Assembly: GCF_017352115.1 (NCBI RefSeq)
Contig: NZ_CP071448.1
Span: forward strand, 1,573,001-1,637,000
Direction of reading: 5' to 3'
DNA length: 64,000 nucleotides
Source: Flavobacterium endoglycinae
Lineage (GTDB): Bacteria > Bacteroidota > Bacteroidia > Flavobacteriales > Flavobacteriaceae
Shown: piece after piece, positions 50,844 through 59,195 of the stretch
How positions within the stretch are numbered: the stretch's first letter is position 1
Layout: the number at the start of each line of letters is the position of its first letter
The notes under the pieces: generated by a model
What the model saw: only the letters and a program-made list of their open reading frames with translations
What the model was told of the DNA's origin: nothing
Databases searched by the model: none
Position numbers and translations under genes: made by a program

Positions 50844-51224
50844 TCAATCCTCAACCTCTTCCTCCTCCAAAACTTCCTCATCTTCAAAAATCAATTCATT
50901 CGAAGAAAAATCCAAAATTTCAGACCTAGAAGCATAGGTTACAATTTCTTTTATTCCTTTTTGCAAAAGCAATTCTGTACTGTATTTTCGACTTGTTGCA
51001 AAATGAACATCTCCAAGCATCAATTTAAAAAAATACTTTCCTCCAGAGCCTTTAAATTTTAAAAATTTAGCAAGTTCAATATTCGCTTTAAATTTCTCAA
51101 TATCCTCTTCACACTCAAACCTCAACTCATAACTCAAACTTGTAAAAATCACTTTACCTCTTCGCGAAGTAAAGGTAAATTTATATTCATCATTAAATCG
51201 TCTGCTAATTACAAAAGCACCCAT
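50844..51224 (-). CDS. DUF1508 (YegP-like) family protein
   Basis: A 126-residue protein with two YegP-type repeats: MGAFVISRRFNDEYKFTFTSRRGKVIFTSLSYELRFECEEDIEKFKAN and KYFFKLMLGDVHFATSRKYSTELLLQKGIKEIVTYA. Each half has the FK..G.VI.TS..Y....C pattern of the fold. The acidic tail (LIFEDEEVLEEEEVED) is outside the domain. The family is cytoplasmic and of unknown function. It is convergent with the heptad lipoprotein gene; the two-way terminator at 50797 lies between them. Confidence 0.88.
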   Translation of the reverse strand: MGAFVISRRFNDEYKFTFTSRRGKVIFTSLSYELRFECEEDIEKFKANIELAKFLKFKGSGGKYFFKLMLGDVHFATSRKYSTELLLQKGIKEIVTYASRSEILDFSSNELIFEDEEVLEEEEVED

Positions 51225-51314
51225 TTAGAAATTTTAGTTTTTAGATTATTGATTTTTAGATTCCCTAATAAATTTACTTCGTAAATTTATAATCTGCAAG
51301 TTTACAGAATAAAA

Positions 51315-51340
51315 AAAGCCTCTTCAAAAGAAGAGGCTTT
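51315..51340 (-). terminator. Terminator of the tRNA-Gly/tRNA-Leu transcript
   Basis: AAAGCCTCTTC pairs with GAAGAGGCTTT around AAAA-type loop, followed by T residues on the minus strand, two bases past the tRNA-Leu 3' end. Confidence 0.85.
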
Positions 51341-51342
51341 AG

Positions 51343-51428
51343 TACTCAGAGCGGGACTTGAACCCGCACGAACATTGCTGTTCACTGGATTTTAAGTCCA
51401 GCGTGTCTACCAATTTCACCATCCGAGC
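51343..51428 (-). tRNA. tRNA-Leu(UAA)
   Basis: An 86-nt class II tRNA on the minus strand. Acceptor GCTCGGA pairs with TCTGAGT (two G-U pairs, one at position 1-72), discriminator A. D arm TGGTGAAATTGGTAGACA, anticodon stem CTGGA/TCCAG with loop containing TAA, a long variable arm (TGAACAGCAATGTTCG) and T arm GCGGGTTCAAGTCCCGC. Anticodon UAA reads UUA and UUG. It shares a transcript with tRNA-Gly(GCC) upstream. Confidence 0.95.
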
Positions 51429-51486
51429 ATTAAGCTTTTAAATGTTTTTTTTTAGCTAATTTTTAAAAAAAATTAATTAAAGAAAA

Positions 51487-51502
51487 CACCATCCGAGCAT
51501 TA
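51487..51502 (-). pseudogene. 16-nt tRNA-Leu 5'-end remnant
   Basis: CACCATCCGAGCATTA here exactly repeats 51417-51432, which is the 5' end of tRNA-Leu plus its leader. The remnant lies between the two tRNA genes, 70 bases from the original, and cannot fold as a tRNA. It points to a past duplication or a recombination event at the tRNA. Confidence 0.6.
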
Positions 51503-51512
51503 TATGGTTTTG

Positions 51513-51585
51513 AGCGAAAAACGGGGCTCGAACCCGCGACCTCGACCTTGGCAAGGTCGCGCTCTACCAACTGAGCTATTTTCGC
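51513..51585 (-). tRNA. tRNA-Gly(GCC)
   Basis: A 73-nt cloverleaf on the minus strand: acceptor GCGAAAA pairs with TTTTCGC, discriminator T, D arm AGCTCAGTTGGTAGAGC, anticodon stem CGACC/GGTCG with loop TTGCCAA (anticodon GCC), T arm GCGGGTTCGAGCCCCG. It reads GGC and GGU and complements the UCC isoacceptors at 351 and 532. CCA is not encoded. It is upstream of tRNA-Leu in the same transcript. Confidence 0.97.
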
Positions 51586-51640
51586 ATTTCAAATTTTATT
51601 TAAGAACCTGCAACACTTGATTTGTTTCGTATTGCGAGTG

Positions 51641-51648
51641 CAAATTTA
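51641..51648 (-). promoter_or_regulatory. Promoter of the tRNA-Gly(GCC)-tRNA-Leu operon
   Basis: Minus-strand TAAATTTG with a TTG (CAA at 51668-51670) 19 bases upstream. Confidence 0.7.
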
Positions 51649-51747
51649 GGACATTTATTCAATTAAACAAGTGTTTTTCTAAAAAAAATCCACATATTTT
51701 TATAACATTCTGACAACCTAATCTTTAAACTTGAAAATTTTTACAGC

Positions 51748-54354
51748 TTATTTCTTCACTAACATTCTTTTGATTTCATTCAGCTTCATCAATGCTTCAA
51801 CCGGAGTAATTGCATTAATATCGAGACCAAGAATTTCTTCTTTTATCTCTTCCAATAATGGATCATCTAAATTAAAGAAACTCATCTGCATTTCATCATT
51901 AGCCGATTTTATTCCATTCAAAGCATCACTAGAATGATTCTTTTCTAATTTCTTTAAAAGTTTCTGAGCTTTCGAAATAACCAACTGCGGCATTCCGGCC
52001 ATTTTTGCCACGTGAATTCCAAAACTGTGTGCGCTTCCTCCTTTTTCCAGTTTTCTAATAAAAAGAACAGTGTCTTTTAATTCTTTGACTGCTACATTGT
52101 AATTCTGGATTCTCGGCAGCGATTCGGTCATCTCATTTAACTCATGGTAATGTGTCGCAAACAACGTTTTTGCTTTTGACGGATGTTCGTGTAAAAATTC
52201 AGCAATTGCCCAAGCAATCGAGATTCCATCATACGTACTCGTTCCTCTTCCAATTTCATCTAAAAGGACTAAACTTCGGTCTGAAATATTATTCAAAATC
52301 GAAGCTGTTTCGTTCATCTCCACCATAAAAGTAGATTCACCCATCGAAATATTATCCGATGCTCCTACTCTTGTAAAAATTTTATCTACCACTCCCATTC
52401 TTACGCTGTCAGCAGGAACAAAACTTCCCATTTGAGCCAATAAAACAATTAAAGCTGTCTGTCTTAAAATAGCAGACTTACCCGACATGTTAGGTCCTGT
52501 AATCATGATAATCTGCTGTGTTTCTCGATCTAAGAAAACATCATTCGCTATATATGGAGTTCCAACTGGTAATTGTTTTTCGATTACAGGGTGTCTTCCG
52601 TTTTTAATCTGCAACTCAAAAGTTTCATCGATTTCAGGACACACATATTGATTTTCATTTGCAAGCTGTGTAAACGAACATAAGCAATCCAATTGCGCTA
52701 CCAAAAAGGCATTCATTTGAACCGGCTTAATATAAGTTGCAATCCAAGCTACTAACTGCTCGAAAAGTTCGGTTTCTATTTTATAGATTTTTTCTTCGGC
52801 ACCTAAAATTTTAGTTTCGTATTCCTTTAATTCTTCGGTGATATAACGTTCTGCGTTTACTAAAGTCTGCTTACGAATCCATTCTTCCGGAACTTTATCT
52901 TTATGCGTATTTCTTACCTCAATATAATATCCGAAAACATTATTAAATGATATTTTTAAAGATGAAATCCCAGTACGCTCAGATTCTCTTTTTTCAATTC
53001 CTTCCAAAAATTCTTTTCCCGAAGTAGAGATAGCACGAAGTTCATCTAATTCTTCATTAACTCCTTTTGCAATCGCATTTCCTTTTGCAATGGCAACCGG
53101 CGCATCTTGATTTAAAGTAGTTTGAATTTTTTCTCTTAACAAATCACAAGAATGCAGACTATCTCCAATTACTTTTACTGCTTCCTGCGGACTTTGCAGC
53201 GCAAGTGTTTTGATTGGAATAATAGCATCGAGCGATTCTTTTAAATACACAATTTCACGCGGAGAAACTTTTCCCGCTGCGATTTTAGAAATCAAACGCT
53301 CTAAATCTGAAATCTGTTTTATTTGATATTGAATGTCCTGCAGAATTTCAGGATTTCCTTTTAAATATAACACAACATCATGGCGTCCTTTGATTTTATT
53401 TTTATCTTTTAAAGGAAGCGCCAGCCAGCGTTTTAACAAGCGACCTCCCATTGGCGAAAGCGTTCTGTCGATTACGTCTAAAAGTGTTACCGCATTTGGA
53501 TTGTAGCTGTGATACAGTTCTAAGTTACGAATGGTAAAACGATCCATCCATACATAAGCATCTTCTGCAATTCTTTGAATTGAGGTAATATGCTGTATTC
53601 TATTATGCTGTGTTTCTGACAAATAATACAAAATTGCTCCGGCAGCAACAATTCCTTCTTTCAATTCTTCAACTCCAAATCCTTTTAAGGAGTTGGTCTG
53701 GAAATGTTTGGTAAGCGTTTCTAAAGCGTAGTCTTCTTTATAAATCCAATCTTCCAAGAAGAAACTGTGAAAATCTTCTCCAAAAGCATCCTTGAATTCA
53801 TTTTTACAGTTTTTAGGAACCAGAACCTCGCTCGGACTAAAATTCTGTAATAACTTATCTATATATTCGGCATTTCCTTGTGCTGTTAAAAATTCTCCTG
53901 TAGAAACATCCAGAAAAGCAATTCCTACATTTTTATTAGCAAAAGAAACTGATGCCAAAAAGTTGTTTGACTTGGATTGTAAAACCTCATCGTTTAAAGA
54001 AACTCCTGGAGTTACCAGTTCTGTTACACCTCTTTTTACGATAGTTTTGGTCATTTTTGGATCTTCAAGCTGATCGCAGATTGCTACACGAAGTCCGGCT
54101 TTAACCAATTTAGGCAGATAGGTATTGATAGAATGGTGCGGAAAACCAGCAAGAGCTGTTTCTGTATCAGATCCTGCTCCTCTTTTGGTTAATGTAATAC
54201 CTAGAATTTTAGAAGATCTGATAGCATCTTCACCAAAGGTTTCATAAAAATCCCCTACTCTGAAAAGCAGACATGCATCAGGATATTTTCTCTTGATTTC
54301 GTTGTACTGTTTCATTAAGGGCGTTTCTTTCGCCACTTTTTCTTTAGCTGCCAA
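51748..54354 (-). CDS. mutS: DNA mismatch repair protein MutS
   Basis: An 868-residue mismatch sensor. The N-terminal domain carries the mismatch-probing [11 protein letters not shown] (Phe-x-Glu). The ATPase at the C terminus shows Walker [11 protein letters not shown] (Lys626; the more common form is GPNMGGKST), [11 protein letters not shown], Walker [17 protein letters not shown] and the conserved ATHYHEL. The tail ([20 protein letters not shown]) is a short helix used for tetramer formation. It binds mispairs and recruits MutL. It has no partner genes next to it. Confidence 0.97.
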   Translation of the reverse strand: MAAKEKVAKETPLMKQYNEIKRKYPDACLLFRVGDFYETFGEDAIRSSKILGITLTKRGAGSDTETALAGFPHHSINTYLPKLVKAGLRVAICDQLEDPKMTKTIVKRGVTELVTPGVSLNDEVLQSKSNNFLASVSFANKNVGIAFLDVSTGEFLTAQGNAEYIDKLLQNFSPSEVLVPKNCKNEFKDAFGEDFHSFFLEDWIYKEDYALETLTKHFQTNSLKGFGVEELKEGIVAAGAILYYLSETQHNRIQHITSIQRIAEDAYVWMDRFTIRNLELYHSYNPNAVTLLDVIDRTLSPMGGRLLKRWLALPLKDKNKIKGRHDVVLYLKGNPEILQDIQYQIKQISDLERLISKIAAGKVSPREIVYLKESLDAIIPIKTLALQSPQEAVKVIGDSLHSCDLLREKIQTTLNQDAPVAIAKGNAIAKGVNEELDELRAISTSGKEFLEGIEKRESERTGISSLKISFNNVFGYYIEVRNTHKDKVPEEWIRKQTLVNAERYITEELKEYETKILGAEEKIYKIETELFEQLVAWIATYIKPVQMNAFLVAQLDCLCSFTQLANENQYVCPEIDETFELQIKNGRHPVIEKQLPVGTPYIANDVFLDRETQQIIMITGPNMSGKSAILRQTALIVLLAQMGSFVPADSVRMGVVDKIFTRVGASDNISMGESTFMVEMNETASILNNISDRSLVLLDEIGRGTSTYDGISIAWAIAEFLHEHPSKAKTLFATHYHELNEMTESLPRIQNYNVAVKELKDTVLFIRKLEKGGSAHSFGIHVAKMAGMPQLVISKAQKLLKKLEKNHSSDALNGIKSANDEMQMSFFNLDDPLLEEIKEEILGLDINAITPVEALMKLNEIKRMLVKK

Positions 54355-54477
54355 ATTGATATATTTTAAATGAAAAAATTAAGACAGCGAATTTATGATA
54401 TTTTGAAAGAATATCGAAGGACTACAAAAATTAAAATATTTTAAGATATTTTTAGGTTCTGATTTGAGAATTTTATA

Positions 54478-54485
54478 TAGCTTTG
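54478..54485 (+). promoter_or_regulatory. Promoter of the DUF1573 gene
   Basis: TAGCTTTG, 28 bases before the start codon. A TTG 11 bases upstream is too close to be a standard -33 element. Confidence 0.6.
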
Positions 54486-54513
54486 TTTATCATTTAAAAA
54501 AGACCCTATAAAG

Positions 54514-54945
54514 ATGAAAAAAATAATCTTATTCGCTATGTTAGCTGTAGCTGGTATTACAGCTTCTAACGCACAAACAACTAAAAAAGCTAAAGCAGCT
54601 AAAGTTGCTAAAGTTGAAGGAGCAGGAATGCTTTTCGAAACTGAAACTATCGATTACGGAACTGTTGCTCACAATGCTGACGGTAAACGTGAATTCGTTT
54701 TTGTTAACAATGGTACAAAACCATTAATTATTACAAACACTCAGGGATCTTGCGGATGTACTGTTCCTACTACTCCAAAAGAGCCAATCGCTCCAGGAGC
54801 TAAAGGTGTTATTGGTGTAAAATATGCTACTGATAGAGTTGGTGCATTTACAAAAACAGTTACTGTAACTTCTAACGCTGAAGGACAACCAACAAAAGTA
54901 CTTACAATTAAAGGTACAGTTTTACCAGATCCAGTAAAAAGCTAA
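54514..54945 (+). CDS. DUF1573 domain exported protein
   Basis: A 143-residue exported protein with signal peptide (IILFAMLAVAGITASNAQ), a Lys/Ala-rich linker (TTKKAKAAKVAKVEG) and one DUF1573 domain at about 40-140. Domain marks are FETETIDYGTVAHNADGKREFVFVNNGTKPLIITNTQGSCGCTVPTTPKEPIAPG with the CGC pair. The fold is an immunoglobulin-like (ASPM/SPD-2/Hydin-like) domain; such short proteins are abundant in Bacteroidota and of unknown function. It has its own promoter and terminator. Confidence 0.88.
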   Translation: MKKIILFAMLAVAGITASNAQTTKKAKAAKVAKVEGAGMLFETETIDYGTVAHNADGKREFVFVNNGTKPLIITNTQGSCGCTVPTTPKEPIAPGAKGVIGVKYATDRVGAFTKTVTVTSNAEGQPTKVLTIKGTVLPDPVKS

Positions 54946-54970
54946 TCTGAAAAAACAAGTAAATAATCAA

Positions 54971-54996
54971 AAAGCTTCCTTATCTTTGGAAGCTTT
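54971..54996 (+). terminator. Terminator of the DUF1573 gene
   Basis: AAAGCTTCC pairs with GGAAGCTTT, followed by TTTT. The loop and right arm contain the -7 box TATCTTTG of the next gene. Confidence 0.8.
54981..54988 (+). promoter_or_regulatory. -7 box embedded in the terminator loop, for the TrmH-type gene
   Basis: TATCTTTG lies inside the preceding terminator hairpin, 31 bases before the start at 55020, a normal distance. Confidence 0.5.
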
Positions 54997-55019
54997 TTTT
55001 ATGACCAGAAATTACACCA

Positions 55020-55559
55020 ATGAGAAAACTTGAAAACAGCGAACTAGATAGAAAATCTATAGAAGACTTTAAAAAATCAGACAAAACCCCTTTAATATTA
55101 GTTTTGGATGACATTCGAAGCCTTCATAATATTGGATCTGTGTTTAGAACAGCCGATGCTTTTTTAATCGAAAAAATAATCCTCTGCGGTATTACTGCTA
55201 CTCCCCCAAATAAAGAAATTCACAAAACTGCACTTGGAGCAACCGAAACTGTTGCTTGGGAACATCATGAAAATGTGCTGGAAGTAATCGAAAATCTTAA
55301 AAAAGAAAACATCTTGACACTTGCTATTGAACAAGTAGAAAGTGCCATTTTCTTGCAAGATTTTAAAGTGGAGAAAAATCAAAAATATGCTTTGGTTTTT
55401 GGCAACGAGGTATATGGTGTTGCTCAAGAAGCTGTTGCGATCTGCGATGGTTGTATCGAAATTCCGCAACTTGGAACAAAACACTCCTTGAACATTTCTG
55501 TGAGCGCAGGAATTGTGGTTTGGGATTTATTTCAGAAATTAAACTGGCCTAACAATTAA
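55020..55559 (+). CDS. TrmH/SpoU family RNA 2'-O-methyltransferase
   Basis: A 179-residue SPOUT enzyme. Motif 1 is LVLDDIRSLHNIGSVFRTADAF, with the catalytic Arg and Asn; motif 2 ALVFGNEVYGVAQEAVAICDGCIEIPQLGTKHSLNISVSAGIVVWDLF holds motif 2 and 3 of the knot with SAM-binding Gly and the LNISVSAGI segment. It methylates the 2'-OH of a ribose in tRNA or rRNA; the target cannot be read. Normal length for a single-domain member. It stands alone between terminators. Confidence 0.92.
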   Translation: MRKLENSELDRKSIEDFKKSDKTPLILVLDDIRSLHNIGSVFRTADAFLIEKIILCGITATPPNKEIHKTALGATETVAWEHHENVLEVIENLKKENILTLAIEQVESAIFLQDFKVEKNQKYALVFGNEVYGVAQEAVAICDGCIEIPQLGTKHSLNISVSAGIVVWDLFQKLNWPNN

Positions 55560-55665
55560 AAACTTTTTCTGCTTTAAAAATGTAGTTTTTACATTAATTT
55601 AAAACTTTATTTGACATAAATTCAAATATATTTTTTTATTATTATAAAATTAATATTTTTATAAA

Positions 55666-57828
55666 ATGAAAAATATCTATTTCCTAAAATCATTACGATT
55701 ATTTTTATTACTATCTCCTTTTGCTGGATTTGCACAAGATACCTCTGTTGTTAATCAGCATTTTGCAAATTCGACAACCAACCAAGACAAGATCTCAAAA
55801 TATTCAAATGACCGCAGTAAATTTTCTGCAACAACTGCTCCTATTGTTAAAGCAACTGGAGATCAATTATATTGTCCACAAAATACCATAAAAATTGTAA
55901 CTGATTTTAGTATTACGCATGACCCTGCAGAAACAGGAATTAAAGGTGTTTATATTCAAATCTCATCTGGTTATTCCAGTGGGTTAGATTTACTTTCACT
56001 TTCTAATGTAGCAGCACATCCTAATGTAACTACAAACTGGGATGCAACAGCGGGAAAATTAAGCATTACAAGCCCAACAGGTATCAATGTTTTATATTCT
56101 GATTTAGTTGCCGCCGTAAAAGATGTCGTTTTTATGAATTCTTCGGCTTCAGCTTCTGGAACCAGAACCTTTTCAATAACAATTGGTAATGCGAATTATT
56201 TACCTTCAACACAGCATTATTATTTATTTGTTCCAAATGTTGGTATTACATGGACAAGTGCAAAAGCGGCGGCTGAAACAAGCACTTATTATGGATTAAA
56301 AGGTTATCTGGCTACTATTTTATCTCAGGATGAAGCACAATTAATTGGTGAACAAGCTTCTGGAACTGGATGGATTGGCGGAAGCGATGCAGAAACTGAA
56401 GGTGTTTGGAAATGGGTTACAGGTCCTGAAGTAGGAACTGTAATGAGTTACACTTTCTGGAATACAGGAGAACCTAATAATCAAGGCGATGAAGATTATG
56501 CACATATTACACAGCCGGGAATTGGAATTAGAGGTTCTTGGAACGATCTTTCCAACACAGGTTCTTTAACACCCGGAGATGCTTATCAGCCAAAAGGTTA
56601 TGTTGTGGAATATGGCGGAATGCCCGGTGAATCTCCCCTTGAAATTGCGGCGAGTACAAAAATTACAATTCCAGTTGTAACACCAGCAGCAAATCCAAGT
56701 CCTGTTTGTGATTCTGGAACGTTTACCTTTAATGCAACTGCAACTGCCGGCGCAACCATCAGCTGGTATGATGCCGCTGTTGGAGGAAATCTATTAGGAA
56801 CGGGAAACAGCTATACTACTCCAATCATAAATTCAACTACAACTTATTATGTAGATGCTGGCTGCGTGTCCAACAGAAAATCGGTTACAGCTACAGTAAT
56901 TGCAACTCCAACAAATCCAGTTGCAGACCAAACTACTTATACCAACTGCGGTCCGGGATCTGTAACAATTACAGCCAGTTCAAATATTGGAAGTATTAAT
57001 TGGTTTACATCTGCGGTTGGTGGAACGAGTGTTTTTACCGGAACAAGTTTCACAACTCCAAATCTTTCAGCAAATACCACTTATTATGCTGAAGCTTCGA
57101 ATGCAGGCTGTACTAATACAAATCGTACTGCGGTAGATATAATCATTTACACTCCACCGGTGGTTACAGATGAAAATGTTGTTTTATGCCAATCACAATC
57201 TGTAACGCTTAACGCTGGAGTTCTTGGAATGAATTATTTATGGTCAAATGGCGAAACCACACAAACTATTGTGGTCACTAAAGGCGGAACGTATACGGTT
57301 GATGTTACAAGTCCTTCTCCTGAAAACTGCACCAGCCGAAAGACCATTGTTGTTGAGGAACGAGAAACGCCAAAAATTGACCGAATCGACGTAAATGGCA
57401 CAAGAGCGATTATTTATCTTAAAAAAGAAAGCAATTATTTTGAATACTCTGTTGATGGCGTAAACTTTCAGGATTCTAATATTTTTTATGATGTTCCTGG
57501 TGGACTCCAAACTGCTTATGTAAGAGAAAAAAGCGGATGTGGTGGTGTTACCCAAAACTTTGTAATACTTGTTTTTCCTCCATTTTTCACGCCAAACAAC
57601 GATTCGTATAATGATTTATGGGAAGTAACTGGAATGGAAAATTATCCTCAGGCAGAAGTAACTATTTTTGACCGTTACGGTAAACTAATCACTCAGTTAA
57701 ACTCATCAAAAATGAGCTGGGACGGAACTTTCGAAAAAATACCGCTTCCGGCTTCTGATTATTGGTATGCTTTAAAAATAGACGATTCGAAACCAATATT
57801 AAGAGGGCATTTTTCACTCAAAAGATAG
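55666..57828 (+). CDS. T9SS type B sorted surface protein with C-type lectin and Ig-like domains
   Basis: A 720-residue secreted protein. Signal peptide (SLRLFLLLSPFAGFAQD); a beta domain at about 50-175; a C-type lectin-like domain at about 178-320 with WIGGSDAETEGVWKWVTGPE and FWNTGEPNNQGDEDYAHI, in which EPN and the later acidic residues can bind Ca2+; three Ig-like repeats at about 345-550 (ATISWYDAAVGGNLLGTGNSYTTP, SINWFTSAVGGTSVFTGTSFTTP); and a C-terminal gliding-motility-type sorting domain starting FFTPNNDSYNDLWEVTGM with FDRYGKLI and FSLKR at the end. It should be exported by the T9SS and bind a glycan or cell surface. Confidence 0.92.
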   Translation: MKNIYFLKSLRLFLLLSPFAGFAQDTSVVNQHFANSTTNQDKISKYSNDRSKFSATTAPIVKATGDQLYCPQNTIKIVTDFSITHDPAETGIKGVYIQISSGYSSGLDLLSLSNVAAHPNVTTNWDATAGKLSITSPTGINVLYSDLVAAVKDVVFMNSSASASGTRTFSITIGNANYLPSTQHYYLFVPNVGITWTSAKAAAETSTYYGLKGYLATILSQDEAQLIGEQASGTGWIGGSDAETEGVWKWVTGPEVGTVMSYTFWNTGEPNNQGDEDYAHITQPGIGIRGSWNDLSNTGSLTPGDAYQPKGYVVEYGGMPGESPLEIAASTKITIPVVTPAANPSPVCDSGTFTFNATATAGATISWYDAAVGGNLLGTGNSYTTPIINSTTTYYVDAGCVSNRKSVTATVIATPTNPVADQTTYTNCGPGSVTITASSNIGSINWFTSAVGGTSVFTGTSFTTPNLSANTTYYAEASNAGCTNTNRTAVDIIIYTPPVVTDENVVLCQSQSVTLNAGVLGMNYLWSNGETTQTIVVTKGGTYTVDVTSPSPENCTSRKTIVVEERETPKIDRIDVNGTRAIIYLKKESNYFEYSVDGVNFQDSNIFYDVPGGLQTAYVREKSGCGGVTQNFVILVFPPFFTPNNDSYNDLWEVTGMENYPQAEVTIFDRYGKLITQLNSSKMSWDGTFEKIPLPASDYWYALKIDDSKPILRGHFSLKR

Positions 57829-57843
57829 TTTTGAGAATGTGGC

Positions 57844-57924
57844 AATTTGATAATTAGGCAATGAGATAATTTTAACAAAACCACATAAAATTATCTTATT
57901 GACCCATTTTCTAATTATCAAATT
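57844..57924. repeat. Nested inverted repeat between convergent genes
   Basis: AATTTGATAATTAG at 57844-57857 pairs with CTAATTATCAAATT at 57911-57924, and inside CAATGAGATAATTTTA (57859-57874) pairs with TAAAATTATCTTATTG (57886-57901). The whole 81-bp segment can fold as one long hairpin and may end both convergent transcripts. Confidence 0.75.
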
Positions 57925-57925
57925 A

Positions 57926-59059
57926 TCAACCCAGCTTCTTCTTAATTTCGTTTAAAATAAAGACGTAATCTTCTTGTTTCTTTACAAAATCACGATCGGA
58001 AACATCTATAATTAAAACATTCAAATCGGTTTGGGACTTTATGTATTCCAGATAACCATTGTTGATTTTATCCAGATATTCTCCTTCGATATTCTGTTCG
58101 TAGTTTCTGCCTCGTTTTTTTATATTTTGAAGCAGCCTTTCAGTATTCTGATACAAGTAAACATAAAGATCTGGTTTTGGCATTTCTTTGTAAATGATAT
58201 CAAATAAGTTTCGGTACAAACGATATTCATCTTCTTGAAGCGTAATTTTAGCAAAAATCAATGATTTAAAAATATGATAATCAGCCACAATAAAATCCTT
58301 AAACAAATCAAATTGTGCCAAATCATCTGATAATTGCTGATAACGATCGGCTAAAAAAGACATTTCTAACGGAAAAGCATATCGGTTTTGATCTTTGTAA
58401 AACTTGGGTAAAAACGGATTATCAGCGAAACGTTCCAAAACGGTTTTTGCATTAAAATCAGCTGCAATTTTATGAACCAAAGTCGTTTTTCCTGCGCCAA
58501 TATTTCCCTCAAAAGCAATATAATTAAACTTATCAAGCTGAATTTCGTTTAACGGACATCTTAAGTCTTGTACAACAGTACAAACGCTGTTGTCAGGAGA
58601 AATAGCAATTAGCTCCGAAATAGTTTTATGAAGAATGGGATGTTTCCAGTCTAATTTTAAATCTTGTATCGGAAGTAATACAAAATTTCGGTTCTGCATT
58701 AAAGGATGCGGAATCTGTAATTTTTCAGAATCGATAATTTCATCATCAAAAACAATCAAATCAATATCGATAGTACGGCTTTGATATCCTTCTTGATTTG
58801 AACGGATTCTGCCTAATTGTTTTTCGACTTTTAAAACCTGATTTAATATTTTGTGTGCCGATGAAGAAGTGTGAAGTAATAAAGCACAATTGTAAAAAGC
58901 ATCACTTTCAAAACCCCAAGCAGGCGTTTCATAAAGCTTTGAAACCCGAATCACAGTTCCTACTTCCTGATGTATCAAATCGATACAACTTTCGATATTT
59001 TCTAACCTGTTTCCCTGATTGCTGCCTATAGATAAAACGACCTGATGCTGTGTTTTCAT
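57926..59059 (-). CDS. Bifunctional FolK / deoxynucleoside kinase fusion
   Basis: A 377-residue fusion. Residues 1-150 are 2-amino-4-hydroxy-6-hydroxymethyldihydropteridine pyrophosphokinase (SIGSNQGNRLENI, PAWGFESDAFYNCAL, RIRSNQEGYQSRTIDIDLIVFDDE), which makes the pyrophosphorylated pterin for folate. Residues about 175-377 are a deoxynucleoside kinase (IAFEGNIGAGKTTLVHKIA, LEMSFLADRYQ, DYHIFKSLIFAKITL). The two joined domains occur together in Bacteroidota. The dNK substrate is not readable. Convergent with the T9SS lectin gene. Confidence 0.92.
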   Translation of the reverse strand: MKTQHQVVLSIGSNQGNRLENIESCIDLIHQEVGTVIRVSKLYETPAWGFESDAFYNCALLLHTSSSAHKILNQVLKVEKQLGRIRSNQEGYQSRTIDIDLIVFDDEIIDSEKLQIPHPLMQNRNFVLLPIQDLKLDWKHPILHKTISELIAISPDNSVCTVVQDLRCPLNEIQLDKFNYIAFEGNIGAGKTTLVHKIAADFNAKTVLERFADNPFLPKFYKDQNRYAFPLEMSFLADRYQQLSDDLAQFDLFKDFIVADYHIFKSLIFAKITLQEDEYRLYRNLFDIIYKEMPKPDLYVYLYQNTERLLQNIKKRGRNYEQNIEGEYLDKINNGYLEYIKSQTDLNVLIIDVSDRDFVKKQEDYVFILNEIKKKLG

Positions 59060-59100
59060 AATAAATGCAAATTAACTAAAACTATTTTAGAATTAACCAA

Positions 59101-59108
59101 TATATTTG
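59101..59108 (+). promoter_or_regulatory. Promoter of sppA
   Basis: TATATTTG, with an 87-base leader before the sppA start codon. No TTG -33 element was found. Confidence 0.5.
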
Positions 59109-59195
59109 TGAAACGACATAAAGACGTAAATAAAATAATGTGCGAAATTTGTAACATATCAGCCATTCGCGCTACATATTAAAAAAAATATACTT

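Noticed and set aside
50738..51062. Overlapping plus-strand open frames of 62-84 codons
   Set aside because: They cross the two-way terminator at 50797 and the DUF1508 gene on the other strand; their translations are Lys/Ser/Pro-rich noise.
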